Assembly (NCBI GenBank): GCA_021769225.1
Contig: JAETTH010000010.1
Coordinates: 1 to 44,912 of the forward strand
Direction of reading: 5' to 3'
Source: Erysipelotrichaceae bacterium
GTDB lineage: Bacteria > Bacillota > Clostridia > TANB77 > CAG-508
DNA length: 44,912 bases
This document shows positions 17,901-26,006 of the stretch, in pieces. Position 1 is the stretch's first letter. Each line of letters opens with the position of its first letter. The position numbers were made by a program, and so were the translations under genes. The notes beneath the pieces are model-generated. The model did not search any database and was not told the origin of the DNA. It saw nothing but the letters and a program-made list of their open reading frames with translations.

Positions 17901-20900
17901 ATAGCGAGGATAGTTAGTTTTTGTATTGTTAAATGTATTTAAAATTTGTTCTTTTTGTTTTTCATTTATGATAGAGATTTTTCCAATCTCTTGCTCATCA
18001 TTTGAAAGCATAGATAAAATAATTTCATGATATGCATCCATTAAACTTATGATGGTTTCTTTTCGAAATAGAGAAGTTGCATATTCTATGGTAAATGTCA
18101 TGGTATCCTCTTGTGGAACTACTTCAAAAGATAAGTCAAATTTGGCAATGTCTACTTCAATAGGATAAATTGGGGTAGTAGTATTTTCAAAAGAAAAGTT
18201 TGGATTACCTTCATTTTGGTAGATAAACATAGTGTCAAAAATACTATTACGATTGGAATTTCTTTTGACATTTAATTTTTTTACAATTTCATCAAAAGGG
18301 TAAGCCTGATGTTCAAAAGCATCTAAACAAGTTTGTTTTAATTCAGTTAAATAACTTTCAATTGTTTTGTTTTCAGTAGGTGATGATTTGATTACTAAAT
18401 TATTGACAAACATACCAATCATATCAAATGTTTTTGGCGTACGGTTAGCAACAGGTGATCCAACAATTATTTCTTCTTGTCTACAGTATTTGGCAAGTAA
18501 AATTTGATAGGCAGCTAGTAAAAACATATATGGAGTGATGTTATGATGTATACAAAAATCTCTGATTCTCTTTGATGTAGGTTTTTCTAAAACAGAGGAA
18601 TATTTTTTCCCTTTAAAATCCTGAACGGTAGGTCTTGAAAAATCAAATGGCATGTCTAATACAGGGAAAGAAGATAGTTGATTTAACCAGTAATCTTCGT
18701 CTTGTTTTAAATTCTCTTTTTTCAAAAGATTTATTTCCCAAGAAGCATAATCTACATATTGTAGTTCTAAAGGACTTGCTTTTTGATTGTTATAATAATC
18801 ACATAAATCTTTTACTAGAATAGTAGCAGATTCTCCATCTGAAATAATATGGTGCATGTCTAATAATAATAGTTTAGAATTGTCTTCTAATTCTAATATT
18901 TCTAAACGAAATAGAGGTGCTTTTTCTAAATCAAAAGGTTTTACAAATTGTTTCAAATGATTTTCTAAATTTTTGGTAGAAGTCTTTTTAATTGGTATTT
19001 CTATAGATAGATGATTTTTTATCATTTGATAAATACCAGTTGATTCTTCTACAAAAGAAGTTCTCAAAGAAGCGTGTTTTTGCATAACTGCATCAACGGC
19101 TTTTTGTAGTTTTTCTACTTGAATATTATTAGGTAACTTTATATAACCAGGCATATTGTATAAAAGTGTATTTTTTCCTGCCATTTTACATGCTAGAAAT
19201 ACTCTTTTTTGAGCAGAAGAAATAGGATATTTAGAGGATGGTTTTACTTTAGTAATTTGGGATAATTGCTCTTGGCAAGTTGTGTTTTTTTCAATTTCTT
19301 TTGCAATTGCTTGAATGGTTTCTAATTCAAAAATCTTTTTTACTGAAATTGAAGTGTTAAATTCTTTTTCAATTTCTGATGAAAGGCGAATGGCAGATAA
19401 TGAATCTCCTCCAATTTCAAAAAAGCTGTCTAAAATACTTGTTTTATTTTCTTCTTGTTTTAATGTTTGACAAAAGATAGAAAGTAACTTTTGTTCAACT
19501 AAAGTAGAAGGAAGAACAAGGTTTTCCTTACGATAATGACTTATTTTTCCTTTTAATATTTTTTCAAGTTCTTTTTTATCTAATTTTCCATTACTGGTAG
19601 TAGGAACTGTGGATAGTAAAAAGAAATAGACTGGAACCATGTAGTATGGTAATTTTTTCTTTAAGTAATTTTTTAAACTTTGAAAATCAATTGTATTTTC
19701 AGAATTTTCCTCGACTATAAAACTTGCTATTTTTTTATCCTCTGTAATTAGGGTAAATGCATTTTTTACATTAGGGAACGATGAAATAACATTATCAATT
19801 TCCGATAATTCAATACGAAAGCCATTTAATTTTACTTGTAAATCCCTTCTACCAACATATTTAATATCTCCATTTGGAAGAAAATAGGCATAATCTCCAG
19901 TACGATAAACTGTTTTTTGTAGTGCTTTAACAAAAACAAAGCTTTCTTTGTTTTTATCTGGATTTTTTAAATAGCCACTAGATAAACAATCACCTGCAAT
20001 ACAAATTTCACCTTGATAACCAGGTACTTGCAAGTTCAAAGTTTGATCTAGCAAATAAATCTCACAATTGCCCATTGGTTTTCCAATTGGAACAACAAAA
20101 GGATCTTTCGAAGTAGTTTTATGATACATATAAGAGATGCAGCAAATAGTTGCTTCTGTTGGACCATAACCATTATGAATTTGCATATGAGGATTTAAAG
20201 ATAGATAACGGTTTAAAGTTGTATTTTTAATAGATTGAACTCCAACTAATAATTTATTTAAACATAATGAATTCTCTTTTTCTAAATACTCATAAACGGC
20301 TTCCAAAATAGTAGGTGGAATAAAGGCAAAAGTAATTTGATTTTGGCTGATATAATTTGCAATTGCCTTAGGGTTATATAAATAATCGTCGGGAAGTAAA
20401 TCCACACTTGCTCCACAAAGAAGTGGGATAAAAATTTCTTGCATACTTGCATCAAAAGAAATATTAGCAATACTTAATGCGTGATCTTTTTGAGTAATCG
20501 AATGCTCAAATCTTTCATAGATTCCATATACATGATTGATTAAAGATTGATTACTAACTAAAACTCCTTTGGGATTTCCGGTTGATCCAGAAGTATAGAT
20601 AATATAGGCAATATCTTGTGGTGAGTTACTAGTTTCAAAATCCTCTGTTATAGGAGGATAAGAAAAAGTACTTAAATCTAGGAAGGAAGTTGTTGTTGAA
20701 ATTCTTTCCATATAACATTTTTTACTAAGAATTATTTTTGCTTCACTATTTTCTAATAGATAATGGATTCTTTCTTGAGGATAATCACAAGAAATTGGCA
20801 TGAAAGTAGCTCCTAATTTTAGACAAGCTAAAATAGAGATAATATAGTCTAGGGATTTATCTAAATAAACAGCAACAATATCTCCTTTTTTTACTCCTTG

Positions 20901-22400
20901 CCTTTTTAAAATATAGGCTAAACTTATTACTTTTTCCTTAAGTTCTCTATAAGTAATTGAACTAGAAGAAAAGGTAAGTGCTGTATTTTCAGGAAATTTG
21001 TTAACTTGTTTTTCAAATAAAGAGAAAATAGTTTGTTCTTTTGGATAATCCATTTTCGTTTGATTAAAACCAAAAATCAATTTTTCTTTTTCTTCTTTTG
21101 TTACAATTTCTAAATCTGAAATTGTAATCTGTTCATTTTCAAAAATTTGATTAATCATATGTAAAATTCTTTGATGAAGCTTATCAATTTCTTCATCCTG
21201 AAATTGGCTAACTTGATAATCATAATCTAATACTAAAGAACCATTATCATCTAAATCAGAAATATGAAGTTGTAGACTATCTGAAATATGTCCATTAAAA
21301 CACCAACGAGTTGTATAAGCAATAGAAGATGTTTGCTTGTGATCTCTCGCGTTTTGGTAAGAAAGTGCAACATCATATAACGAATTACCGTTATTAAATT
21401 TATTACGAATGTCCTGAAGGATTAGTTGATAAGGGTATTTTTGATGCCTAAAACAAGAAAGCTGTTTCATGGAGATTTGTTTTAAAAAATCTGTCCATAA
21501 AATCTCTTGTGAGACAGAGATTGAAAATGGCATGGTACTAATATACATACCAATTGTATTTTTTTCTTTAAAATTAGAACGATTTAAAATTGGTGTTCCA
21601 ATTGTAACATTTGGTGTATTGGAGACACGACTTAGATAGATCGCAATAAGACCCATAAAAAATCCAAATGGGGAGCTTTTTTGCTTTTTACAAAATTCAT
21701 TAATTTTTTGTGTTAATTCTTTTTCTAAGATAAATTCTTTTCTTTTGGCAAGAGAAGAATTATGTGGGATAGTACTAGTAGAAATACTTGCAAATTCAGG
21801 AAGAGATGCAAATGTTTCTGCCCAGAAGTTTTTATCTTTTTGAAATTTTTCACTTAATTGATATTCCTTTTCAGATGAGATGTAGTCAAGATAAGAAGGC
21901 TTAGCTTCTACTGGTGCATCGCTATTTTCCATAAGAGAAGCATAGATATTTATAATTTGGTCAATTAATAAACTCATAGACCAAGCGTCTGAGATTAAAT
22001 GATGAAGAACTGCAGAAAATCCACCATGACCATCTTCAAATTGGTAGATTCTAAAACGAAATAGAAATTGATCTGATAAGTCAAAGGGGGTGTTAATTAA
22101 AGTATGCTCTATTTGAGATACTTCATCATTACTGTGAACTTTACTAATTTCGATAGGATAGTCTTTTGCTGATAAATCAAGATATTGTTTTGGAATATCA
22201 TTGATTACTTTTACTTTTATTTTTAAAGCATCATTGGATAAAATAAATTCTTTGATTGCTTTTTGTAATAAAGAAAAATCAACAGGGTCAGAGATAAGAA
22301 GAGTTCCACCAACATTGTTAATTGGGGTGCCTTGATAAAATTCATCTGTATACCATATTGATTTTTGTGGGTTTGTTAATTCATAAAATTTTTGTTCCAT
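14919..22400 (-). CDS. Two-module NRPS, C-A-T-C-A-T-reductase
   Basis: 2,493 residues from ATG 22400 (AAAGGTG 6 bases upstream; a GTG at 22409 lies inside that site). Domains by approximate residue: C1 5-430 (HHLISDAWS), A1 455-950 (YTSGSTGNPKG, NGYGPTEATIC, NGKLDK), T1 965-1040 (GGDSLSA), C2 1055-1490 (HHIISDG), A2 1500-1990 (YTSGSTGNPKG, NGYGPTENTTF), T2 2005-2075 (GGDSLAA), R 2105-2493 (TGFTGFLG NADPH motif, YVKSK). All core motifs are intact. My hand-read A2 code is D-A-F-W-L-G-G-T-F-K, one substitution from the known Val code; A1 reads D-A-Q-F-L-G-G-I-C-K, probably hydrophobic, unassigned. The terminal reductase releases an aldehyde, as in AusA-type NRPSs whose products become pyrazinones. 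The extra N-terminal C domain suggests N-acylation of the first residue. No phosphopantetheinyl transferase, TE or exporter is in the window. Confidence 0.95.
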   Translation of the reverse strand: MEQKFYELTNPQKSIWYTDEFYQGTPINNVGGTLLISDPVDFSLLQKAIKEFILSNDALKIKVKVINDIPKQYLDLSAKDYPIEISKVHSNDEVSQIEHTLINTPFDLSDQFLFRFRIYQFEDGHGGFSAVLHHLISDAWSMSLLIDQIINIYASLMENSDAPVEAKPSYLDYISSEKEYQLSEKFQKDKNFWAETFASLPEFASISTSTIPHNSSLAKRKEFILEKELTQKINEFCKKQKSSPFGFFMGLIAIYLSRVSNTPNVTIGTPILNRSNFKEKNTIGMYISTMPFSISVSQEILWTDFLKQISMKQLSCFRHQKYPYQLILQDIRNKFNNGNSLYDVALSYQNARDHKQTSSIAYTTRWCFNGHISDSLQLHISDLDDNGSLVLDYDYQVSQFQDEEIDKLHQRILHMINQIFENEQITISDLEIVTKEEKEKLIFGFNQTKMDYPKEQTIFSLFEKQVNKFPENTALTFSSSSITYRELKEKVISLAYILKRQGVKKGDIVAVYLDKSLDYIISILACLKLGATFMPISCDYPQERIHYLLENSEAKIILSKKCYMERISTTTSFLDLSTFSYPPITEDFETSNSPQDIAYIIYTSGSTGNPKGVLVSNQSLINHVYGIYERFEHSITQKDHALSIANISFDASMQEIFIPLLCGASVDLLPDDYLYNPKAIANYISQNQITFAFIPPTILEAVYEYLEKENSLCLNKLLVGVQSIKNTTLNRYLSLNPHMQIHNGYGPTEATICCISYMYHKTTSKDPFVVPIGKPMGNCEIYLLDQTLNLQVPGYQGEICIAGDCLSSGYLKNPDKNKESFVFVKALQKTVYRTGDYAYFLPNGDIKYVGRRDLQVKLNGFRIELSEIDNVISSFPNVKNAFTLITEDKKIASFIVEENSENTIDFQSLKNYLKKKLPYYMVPVYFFLLSTVPTTSNGKLDKKELEKILKGKISHYRKENLVLPSTLVEQKLLSIFCQTLKQEENKTSILDSFFEIGGDSLSAIRLSSEIEKEFNTSISVKKIFELETIQAIAKEIEKNTTCQEQLSQITKVKPSSKYPISSAQKRVFLACKMAGKNTLLYNMPGYIKLPNNIQVEKLQKAVDAVMQKHASLRTSFVEESTGIYQMIKNHLSIEIPIKKTSTKNLENHLKQFVKPFDLEKAPLFRLEILELEDNSKLLLLDMHHIISDGESATILVKDLCDYYNNQKASPLELQYVDYASWEINLLKKENLKQDEDYWLNQLSSFPVLDMPFDFSRPTVQDFKGKKYSSVLEKPTSKRIRDFCIHHNITPYMFLLAAYQILLAKYCRQEEIIVGSPVANRTPKTFDMIGMFVNNLVIKSSPTENKTIESYLTELKQTCLDAFEHQAYPFDEIVKKLNVKRNSNRNSIFDTMFIYQNEGNPNFSFENTTTPIYPIEVDIAKFDLSFEVVPQEDTMTFTIEYATSLFRKETIISLMDAYHEIILSMLSNDEQEIGKISIINEKQKEQILNTFNNTKTNYPRYQTVQELFEEQVEKTPDKIALVFEQSNLTYQELNQKANQLAHYLKSLGVKREDIVSILLDKSLESIISILAVLKAGAAYSPIDINYPKERIDYMIRDSKSNILLTTNEYINKANSTVQIVNISLDNQNIYEKNYETNNPINENKSRDLAYIMYTSGSTGNPKGTMIEHRSIIRLVKNTNFICLEKEERILQTGSIVFDACTFEIWGALLNGFELHVMKKETLLDSSYLQDYLISHKITILWLTAPLLNQLCEDNPHMFNSVRVLLTGGDVLSPKHINMIRSANPHLTIINGYGPTENTTFSTSFTIDKKYETNIPIGKPIANSTCYVVDKNLSLLPVGFAGELLVGGDGLARGYLNNPILTQQKFVKNPFKSGMVYKTGDLVRFLPDGNIEFLGRIDNQVKIRGFRVELSEINHKLSSYPGIKECATVIQMIRQEKTICSYFVSEQKIDLHTLQLFLKKSLPSYMIPSYFMQLEKLPINTNGKIDKNALPTTFKTNEQKRNLTKPQNKTQELLLKVFQKILNREDISIEDDFFDLGGDSLAAMRLQVEAISQGLNISYSDIFKHPSIIDLASSLTSQEKTNHENSLADYHKYDTILEKNKVSENIQLDYHPLGNVLLTGFTGFLGAHVLDSFLKNESGDIYCLIRAKNQMSAMDRLVNVLHFYFEEKYDKYIGNRIKLVEGDITSDYLGLSPEEYILLGNKIQTVIHCAALVKHYGQVEEFQKVNVIGTQNIIAFCKQFQKLLMHVSTISVSGNVLAEESHVDNNFTEDKYYDETNFYIGQNIENLYVKSKFDAEYLVLEAISQGLKAYILRMGNLTSRFTEGKFQQNHYENAFVNRFKSMLQIGCMPDYLLSGYAEFTPIDFCGDAIIALASHYNKNYSVFHLLNEKHLELSRLYKELNELGIPIKIVSSEKFVEIINELLQDENKKSYLEGIINDLDKDKKLVYDSNVKIKSDFTKEILQKIGFEWPYIDKKYIRNYLKYLSDIGYFNIKIN

Positions 22401-22454
22401 TTTTATCACCTTTAAACATCCTGATATGTAGAAAAACTACACTATTTTCAATAT

Positions 22455-22460
22455 ATTATA
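22455..22460 (-). promoter_or_regulatory. Candidate -10 box for the NRPS-kinase operon
   Basis: TATAAT on the minus strand, 55 bases before the NRPS start. No -35 consensus at 16-18 bases, which would fit activator dependence. Confidence 0.4.
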
Positions 22461-22496
22461 TAGCCAAAAGGTAGAAAAGAAAACTATTTTAGTTAA

Positions 22497-22540
22497 ATGT
22501 AAAATAAAAGATAACAAAATGTAACAAAGATGTAATAAAG
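22497..22540 (-). repeat. Direct repeats upstream of the NRPS promoter
   Basis: Two tandem 11-mers, ATGTAACAAAG (22519-22529) and ATGTAATAAAG (22530-22540), and a looser copy ATGTAAAATAAAAG (22497-22510). They lie 40-85 bases upstream of the candidate -10, where activator sites usually are. They could also control the divergent protease gene. Confidence 0.5.
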
Positions 22541-22668
22541 ACGTGGGTTTCTCTAAGAAAAAGACAAAAATCGACATAAGAATCTTCAAAAGATAAAAGA
22601 AAATTTTGTTTATATTTTTCTTTTTTGGAAAAAATATCTATAAGAGAATTTTTTAAAGGAGAAAATAA

Positions 22669-23809
22669 ATGTATCGATACAAAAAGAAAGATAAAAGAAA
22701 ATATTTAAAATTGTTGTATATGATTCCCATCTTAATTTTGTTAGTTCTTTTTTGTGTTATTCTTTATCAAACTTATTCTAATATCAATTTGTCAGAAATT
22801 AATGAAAAATTAAAACCTGATAATACGGCACAAAGAGTAGGCTTAACAGTAGAAGAGGTCAAAGAAAATGGAAAACAAGTAGCAGATGTAATTGAAAAAG
22901 TAACATCTAGTGTAGTAGGAATTTCAAAGTTAAAAAATGTAGGAAACACTATTTTTCTGCAAAATGCAAGTAATGCACTAGGACTGGGAACTGGTATGAT
23001 TGTATCGGATAATGGATATATCTTAACAAATGAACATGTTTCCGGAAGTAAGTTTAGTAATTGTTATGTTACATTAGAAGATGGAAGAAATTTTAATGCA
23101 AGTGTTGTATGGTCAGATAGTGATATTGACTTAGCAATTGTTAAAATCAATGCAAAAAATTTGCCATATGTAAATTTAGGAGATTCTGATCAAGGAAGAG
23201 TAGGAGAGACTGTCTATGCTATTGGAAATCCAATTGGTTTTGAATTTCAAAGAACTGTTACTTCTGGTATTATTAGTGCAGTAAATCGAACCATTAAAAT
23301 CGAAGAAGAAAATAAAGTTTCTTATATGGAAGATTTAATTCAAACAGATGCAGGAATTAATCCGGGAAATAGTGGAGGGCCTTTAATTACGCCAGATGGA
23401 GATGTTATTGGAATTAATAGTGTAAAAATTACTTCAGCAGAAGGGATCCGGTTTTGCAGTACCAATTAATATTGTAAAACCAATCATCGAAAAATTTGTA
23501 AAACAAGGTAGTTTTAGTGAAGCAAGTCTTGGTATTTTTGCTTATGATAAAGAGGTGATTCCTTATTTGGATTCTAGTTTGGATATTCAAAATGGAATTT
23601 ATGTAGTACAAATATCACAAGATGGAGCAGCTGCAAAATCAGGATTAAAAGAAGGAGATATTATTTCTAAAATTGATTTATTAACATTAAATAAAATGTG
23701 TGATTTAAGAAGCTATATTTATACAAAAAATCCAGGAGATGAGGTAACTCTTACTGTTCAAAGAAAGAGTAGAGAAGTAGAGATTAAAGTAAAATTAGGA
23801 CAAAAGTAG
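22669..23809 (+). CDS. HtrA-like serine protease, completed by +1 frameshift
   Basis: A membrane-anchored trypsin-like protease of the DegP/HtrA family, expected to degrade misfolded proteins outside the membrane. AAAGGAG precedes ATG. One span (about 14-34) anchors it. The catalytic triad is His123 (TNEHVSG), Asp154 (DIDLAIV) and Ser235 (NPGNSGGP). Frame 0 ends at codon 266, six codons after CGG at 23449. Skipping C23449 reads GIGFAVPINIVKP, the canonical HtrA continuation, and carries on through a PDZ domain (GIYVVQISQDGAAAKSGLKEGDII) to 23809, giving 379 residues. Without the shift the protein keeps its triad but loses the end of the protease fold and the PDZ domain. The arrangement is the same as in the reductase at 1201. 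It is divergent from the NRPS across 268 bp. Confidence 0.87.
23446..23452 (+). other. Putative +1 frameshift site at a CGG codon (protease)
   Basis: Zero frame reads ATC CGG TTT; the functional frame reads ATC, skips C, then GGT TTT. An SD-like GAAGGG lies immediately before ATC, a spacing similar to the stimulator in prfB. The restored Gly is invariant in HtrA (GIGFA.P). Confidence 0.6.
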
Positions 23810-23849
23810 AAAACAATCCAAAAATATATCGAAAAACAATAAAAAAGTA

Positions 23850-23901
23850 TTGACAAAGAATAAAAAATAAGATAAAATACCTCCTAAATAAGGAGGTATT
23901 T
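23850..23901 (+). promoter_or_regulatory. Promoter overlapped by an SD-containing inverted repeat
   Basis: TTGACA (23850-23855), a 17-base spacer, TAAAAT (23873-23878). An 11-bp inverted repeat (AAATACCTCCT 23875-23885 / AGGAGGTATTT 23891-23901) begins inside the -10 box and its 3' arm is the Shine-Dalgarno of the next gene, followed by T5. Own-promoter transcripts start near 23885 and lack the 5' arm; read-through RNA from the protease would fold it as a terminator and hide the SD. Confidence 0.7.
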
Positions 23902-23905
23902 TTAT

Positions 23906-25498
23906 ATGAAAATAGCCATGATTGGAAGTTTAATTTTAAGCATATTCCACTCCATTTTATTTTGGGATAAAGATTGGGGAATTTCAATACTACTATTTAC
24001 TGTAGCAGGAATCTTTTTCTTAATTTATATTTTAGATAAGTTAGGAAAAATACAAAATAAAAAACCAATGATTTTAGCTGCTCCTATTATACTACTTAGC
24101 AGTACTTATTTTATTTTTAATAATCAATTATTTAATACGCTAAATATTTTGGTTATTTTTGTATTAAGTGCTATTATGATCATTTTTATGATGAAAGAAA
24201 ATTCCAATGTAACGTTTATTTTAACAAAGATTTTTAACATTATTGTAGGGCCAATTGAATTTTTTGGTGATAGTTTAAAAATGATAAAAGAAACAATATG
24301 GGAAAGTAAAAAAGAAGATGAAAAAGAAAATGGAAAGCAACTTAAAAAAATTGGAAAAGCGTTATTAATCGTTATTCCACTTGTTCTAATTGTTCTAGCA
24401 CTTTTAATGTCTGCGGATCAAATTTTTGCCAATATGTTTAGGGGAATTGACGACTTTTTCAAAATGACTTTCTCTAGTGATTTCTTGTTCTCAGCATTTT
24501 TCCGAATTGGTATTATTCTAGTTCTTACTTTGTATTTTATAAGCTTTTTTTATAACCTTACGAGTAAGGAAAGCTCTTATAACACATTAGAAGACACAAA
24601 AAGGAAAAGAGAAATTAAAATAGAAGGATTAACGGTTAATATTATTTTGACAGTATTAAATATTATTTATGCAATCTTTTGTTTTATTCAAATTTCTTAT
24701 CTATTTACAAAAATGACATTACCAGAGGGATTTACCTATGCTGAGTATGCAAGACAGGGATTTTTTGAATTAATGATTGTTACTTTCATTAATTTTGCTA
24801 TTATTTTAATTTCAAATTTAAACAAAGCTCAATTAAAACAAACAGAAGTAAAATATACTAAAGTAATGAATCTACTATTAGCAGTTTTCACTATTATTTT
24901 AGTATTCTCATCTTTTTATCGTATGCATTTATATGAAACAGAATTTGGTTATACAGTACTTCGCTTACTTGTTTACTTTATTCTAGGAACAGAGTTAATA
25001 ATGATGATTCCAACGATCCTTTATATCATAAATGGAAAGGTTAATTTAGTAAAAGCATATTTGGCAATTGGTGTTAGTGTTTATTTGGTAATTAATTTTG
25101 TTAATTTAGATCATATTATTGCAAAAGAAAATATTGATCGCTATTTTGAAACAGGAAAAATTGATTTTTATTATTTAACGAAAGACACTGGAACAGATGC
25201 TGTTAATCAGATTGTAAGACTATTAGAAAACCCTGATGTTCAAAAAGTTGGAACTTATGAAGATATTACAAATCAGGTAAAAGGATATCTACTGGGAATT
25301 CGTAATGAATTAACCTTAAAAGATGCAAGTTGGCAGGAATTTAACATTTCAAAAATGCAGGCAATTCAAGCTTTAGAAAACTTAGATTTATCTGTTATTT
25401 ATGATTATAACTACAACTATAACAATGATTATTATAACAATTATAATAGTAATTCTATAAGTGGATATAACACAAATGACTCATCTAGTAATCGATAA
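23906..25498 (+). CDS. DUF4153/DUF4173-type polytopic membrane protein
   Basis: 530 residues with about twelve hydrophobic helices; the family resemblance is to DUF4153/DUF4173 membrane proteins of Firmicutes, function unknown. A soluble C-terminal segment (about 410-500) follows the last helix, and the end is an Asn/Tyr/Ser-rich tail (about 500-530). AGGAGG lies 9 bases before ATG and inside the inverted repeat described at 23850. It begins a probable operon with the DUF2975 and YozG-type genes (14 and 17-base gaps). Confidence 0.75.
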   Translation: MKIAMIGSLILSIFHSILFWDKDWGISILLFTVAGIFFLIYILDKLGKIQNKKPMILAAPIILLSSTYFIFNNQLFNTLNILVIFVLSAIMIIFMMKENSNVTFILTKIFNIIVGPIEFFGDSLKMIKETIWESKKEDEKENGKQLKKIGKALLIVIPLVLIVLALLMSADQIFANMFRGIDDFFKMTFSSDFLFSAFFRIGIILVLTLYFISFFYNLTSKESSYNTLEDTKRKREIKIEGLTVNIILTVLNIIYAIFCFIQISYLFTKMTLPEGFTYAEYARQGFFELMIVTFINFAIILISNLNKAQLKQTEVKYTKVMNLLLAVFTIILVFSSFYRMHLYETEFGYTVLRLLVYFILGTELIMMIPTILYIINGKVNLVKAYLAIGVSVYLVINFVNLDHIIAKENIDRYFETGKIDFYYLTKDTGTDAVNQIVRLLENPDVQKVGTYEDITNQVKGYLLGIRNELTLKDASWQEFNISKMQAIQALENLDLSVIYDYNYNYNNDYYNNYNSNSISGYNTNDSSSNR

Positions 25499-25512
25499 AG
25501 GAGGAATAAAAA

Positions 25513-25989
25513 ATGAAAATTGTAGGAGAAAAGAGTATAGCACCTTTTATTAAAATTTGTTTACAGATTCTATTTGTTGTTGGAATTCTTCTTATGTTTG
25601 TTTTACCATTTTTAGGAGTAAAATATTATGCAAAATTTTTGTTTTATCCCTTTTTATTTATCTTTTTGGGAATTATTTATTTAACTGGAATACCAGCACT
25701 GATTATTCTTACAGATTTTATTCATTTATTTAATTTATTAAAAGAAAATAATCCATTTATTGATCAGACAGTTGGTTATTTAAAACAGGCTTCAATTTGC
25801 TGTTTTATTATTACCGTATGCTATATTGCATTAGTTGGATTTTCATTTTGGATTAGTAATATTCATTTTATTATTTTTACAAGTATTGTTATGGCTGTGT
25901 TTGCAATTGCTTGGATTGGACTATATATTTTAGCAGAATTGTTTAAACAGGCAAATCAATACAAAGAAGAAAATGATTTAACAATTTAA
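25513..25989 (+). CDS. DUF2975 family membrane protein
   Basis: 158 residues with four membrane helices arranged in two pairs around a loop ENNPFIDQTVGYLKQAS, the typical DUF2975 pattern. AAAGGAGG precedes ATG. The gene directly downstream encodes a YozG-type XRE regulator; this two-gene pairing is common in Firmicutes, often in stress or peptide-sensing loci. Its biochemical role is unknown. Confidence 0.85.
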   Translation: MKIVGEKSIAPFIKICLQILFVVGILLMFVLPFLGVKYYAKFLFYPFLFIFLGIIYLTGIPALIILTDFIHLFNLLKENNPFIDQTVGYLKQASICCFIITVCYIALVGFSFWISNIHFIIFTSIVMAVFAIAWIGLYILAELFKQANQYKEENDLTI

Positions 25990-26006
25990 GAAAAGGAGGA
26001 AGGAAG

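Noticed and set aside
14919..22400. NRPS split into several genes or containing a thioesterase
   Set aside because: One uninterrupted frame with all domains; the C terminus has the NADPH-binding and YxxxK pattern of a reductase, not a GxSxG thioesterase.
1744..23452. Both frameshifts as simple sequencing or assembly errors
   Set aside because: Cannot be excluded from sequence alone, but the first is not in a homopolymer, and two random errors both producing the only in-frame CGG codons in the window, both at an invariant Gly, would be a strong coincidence.
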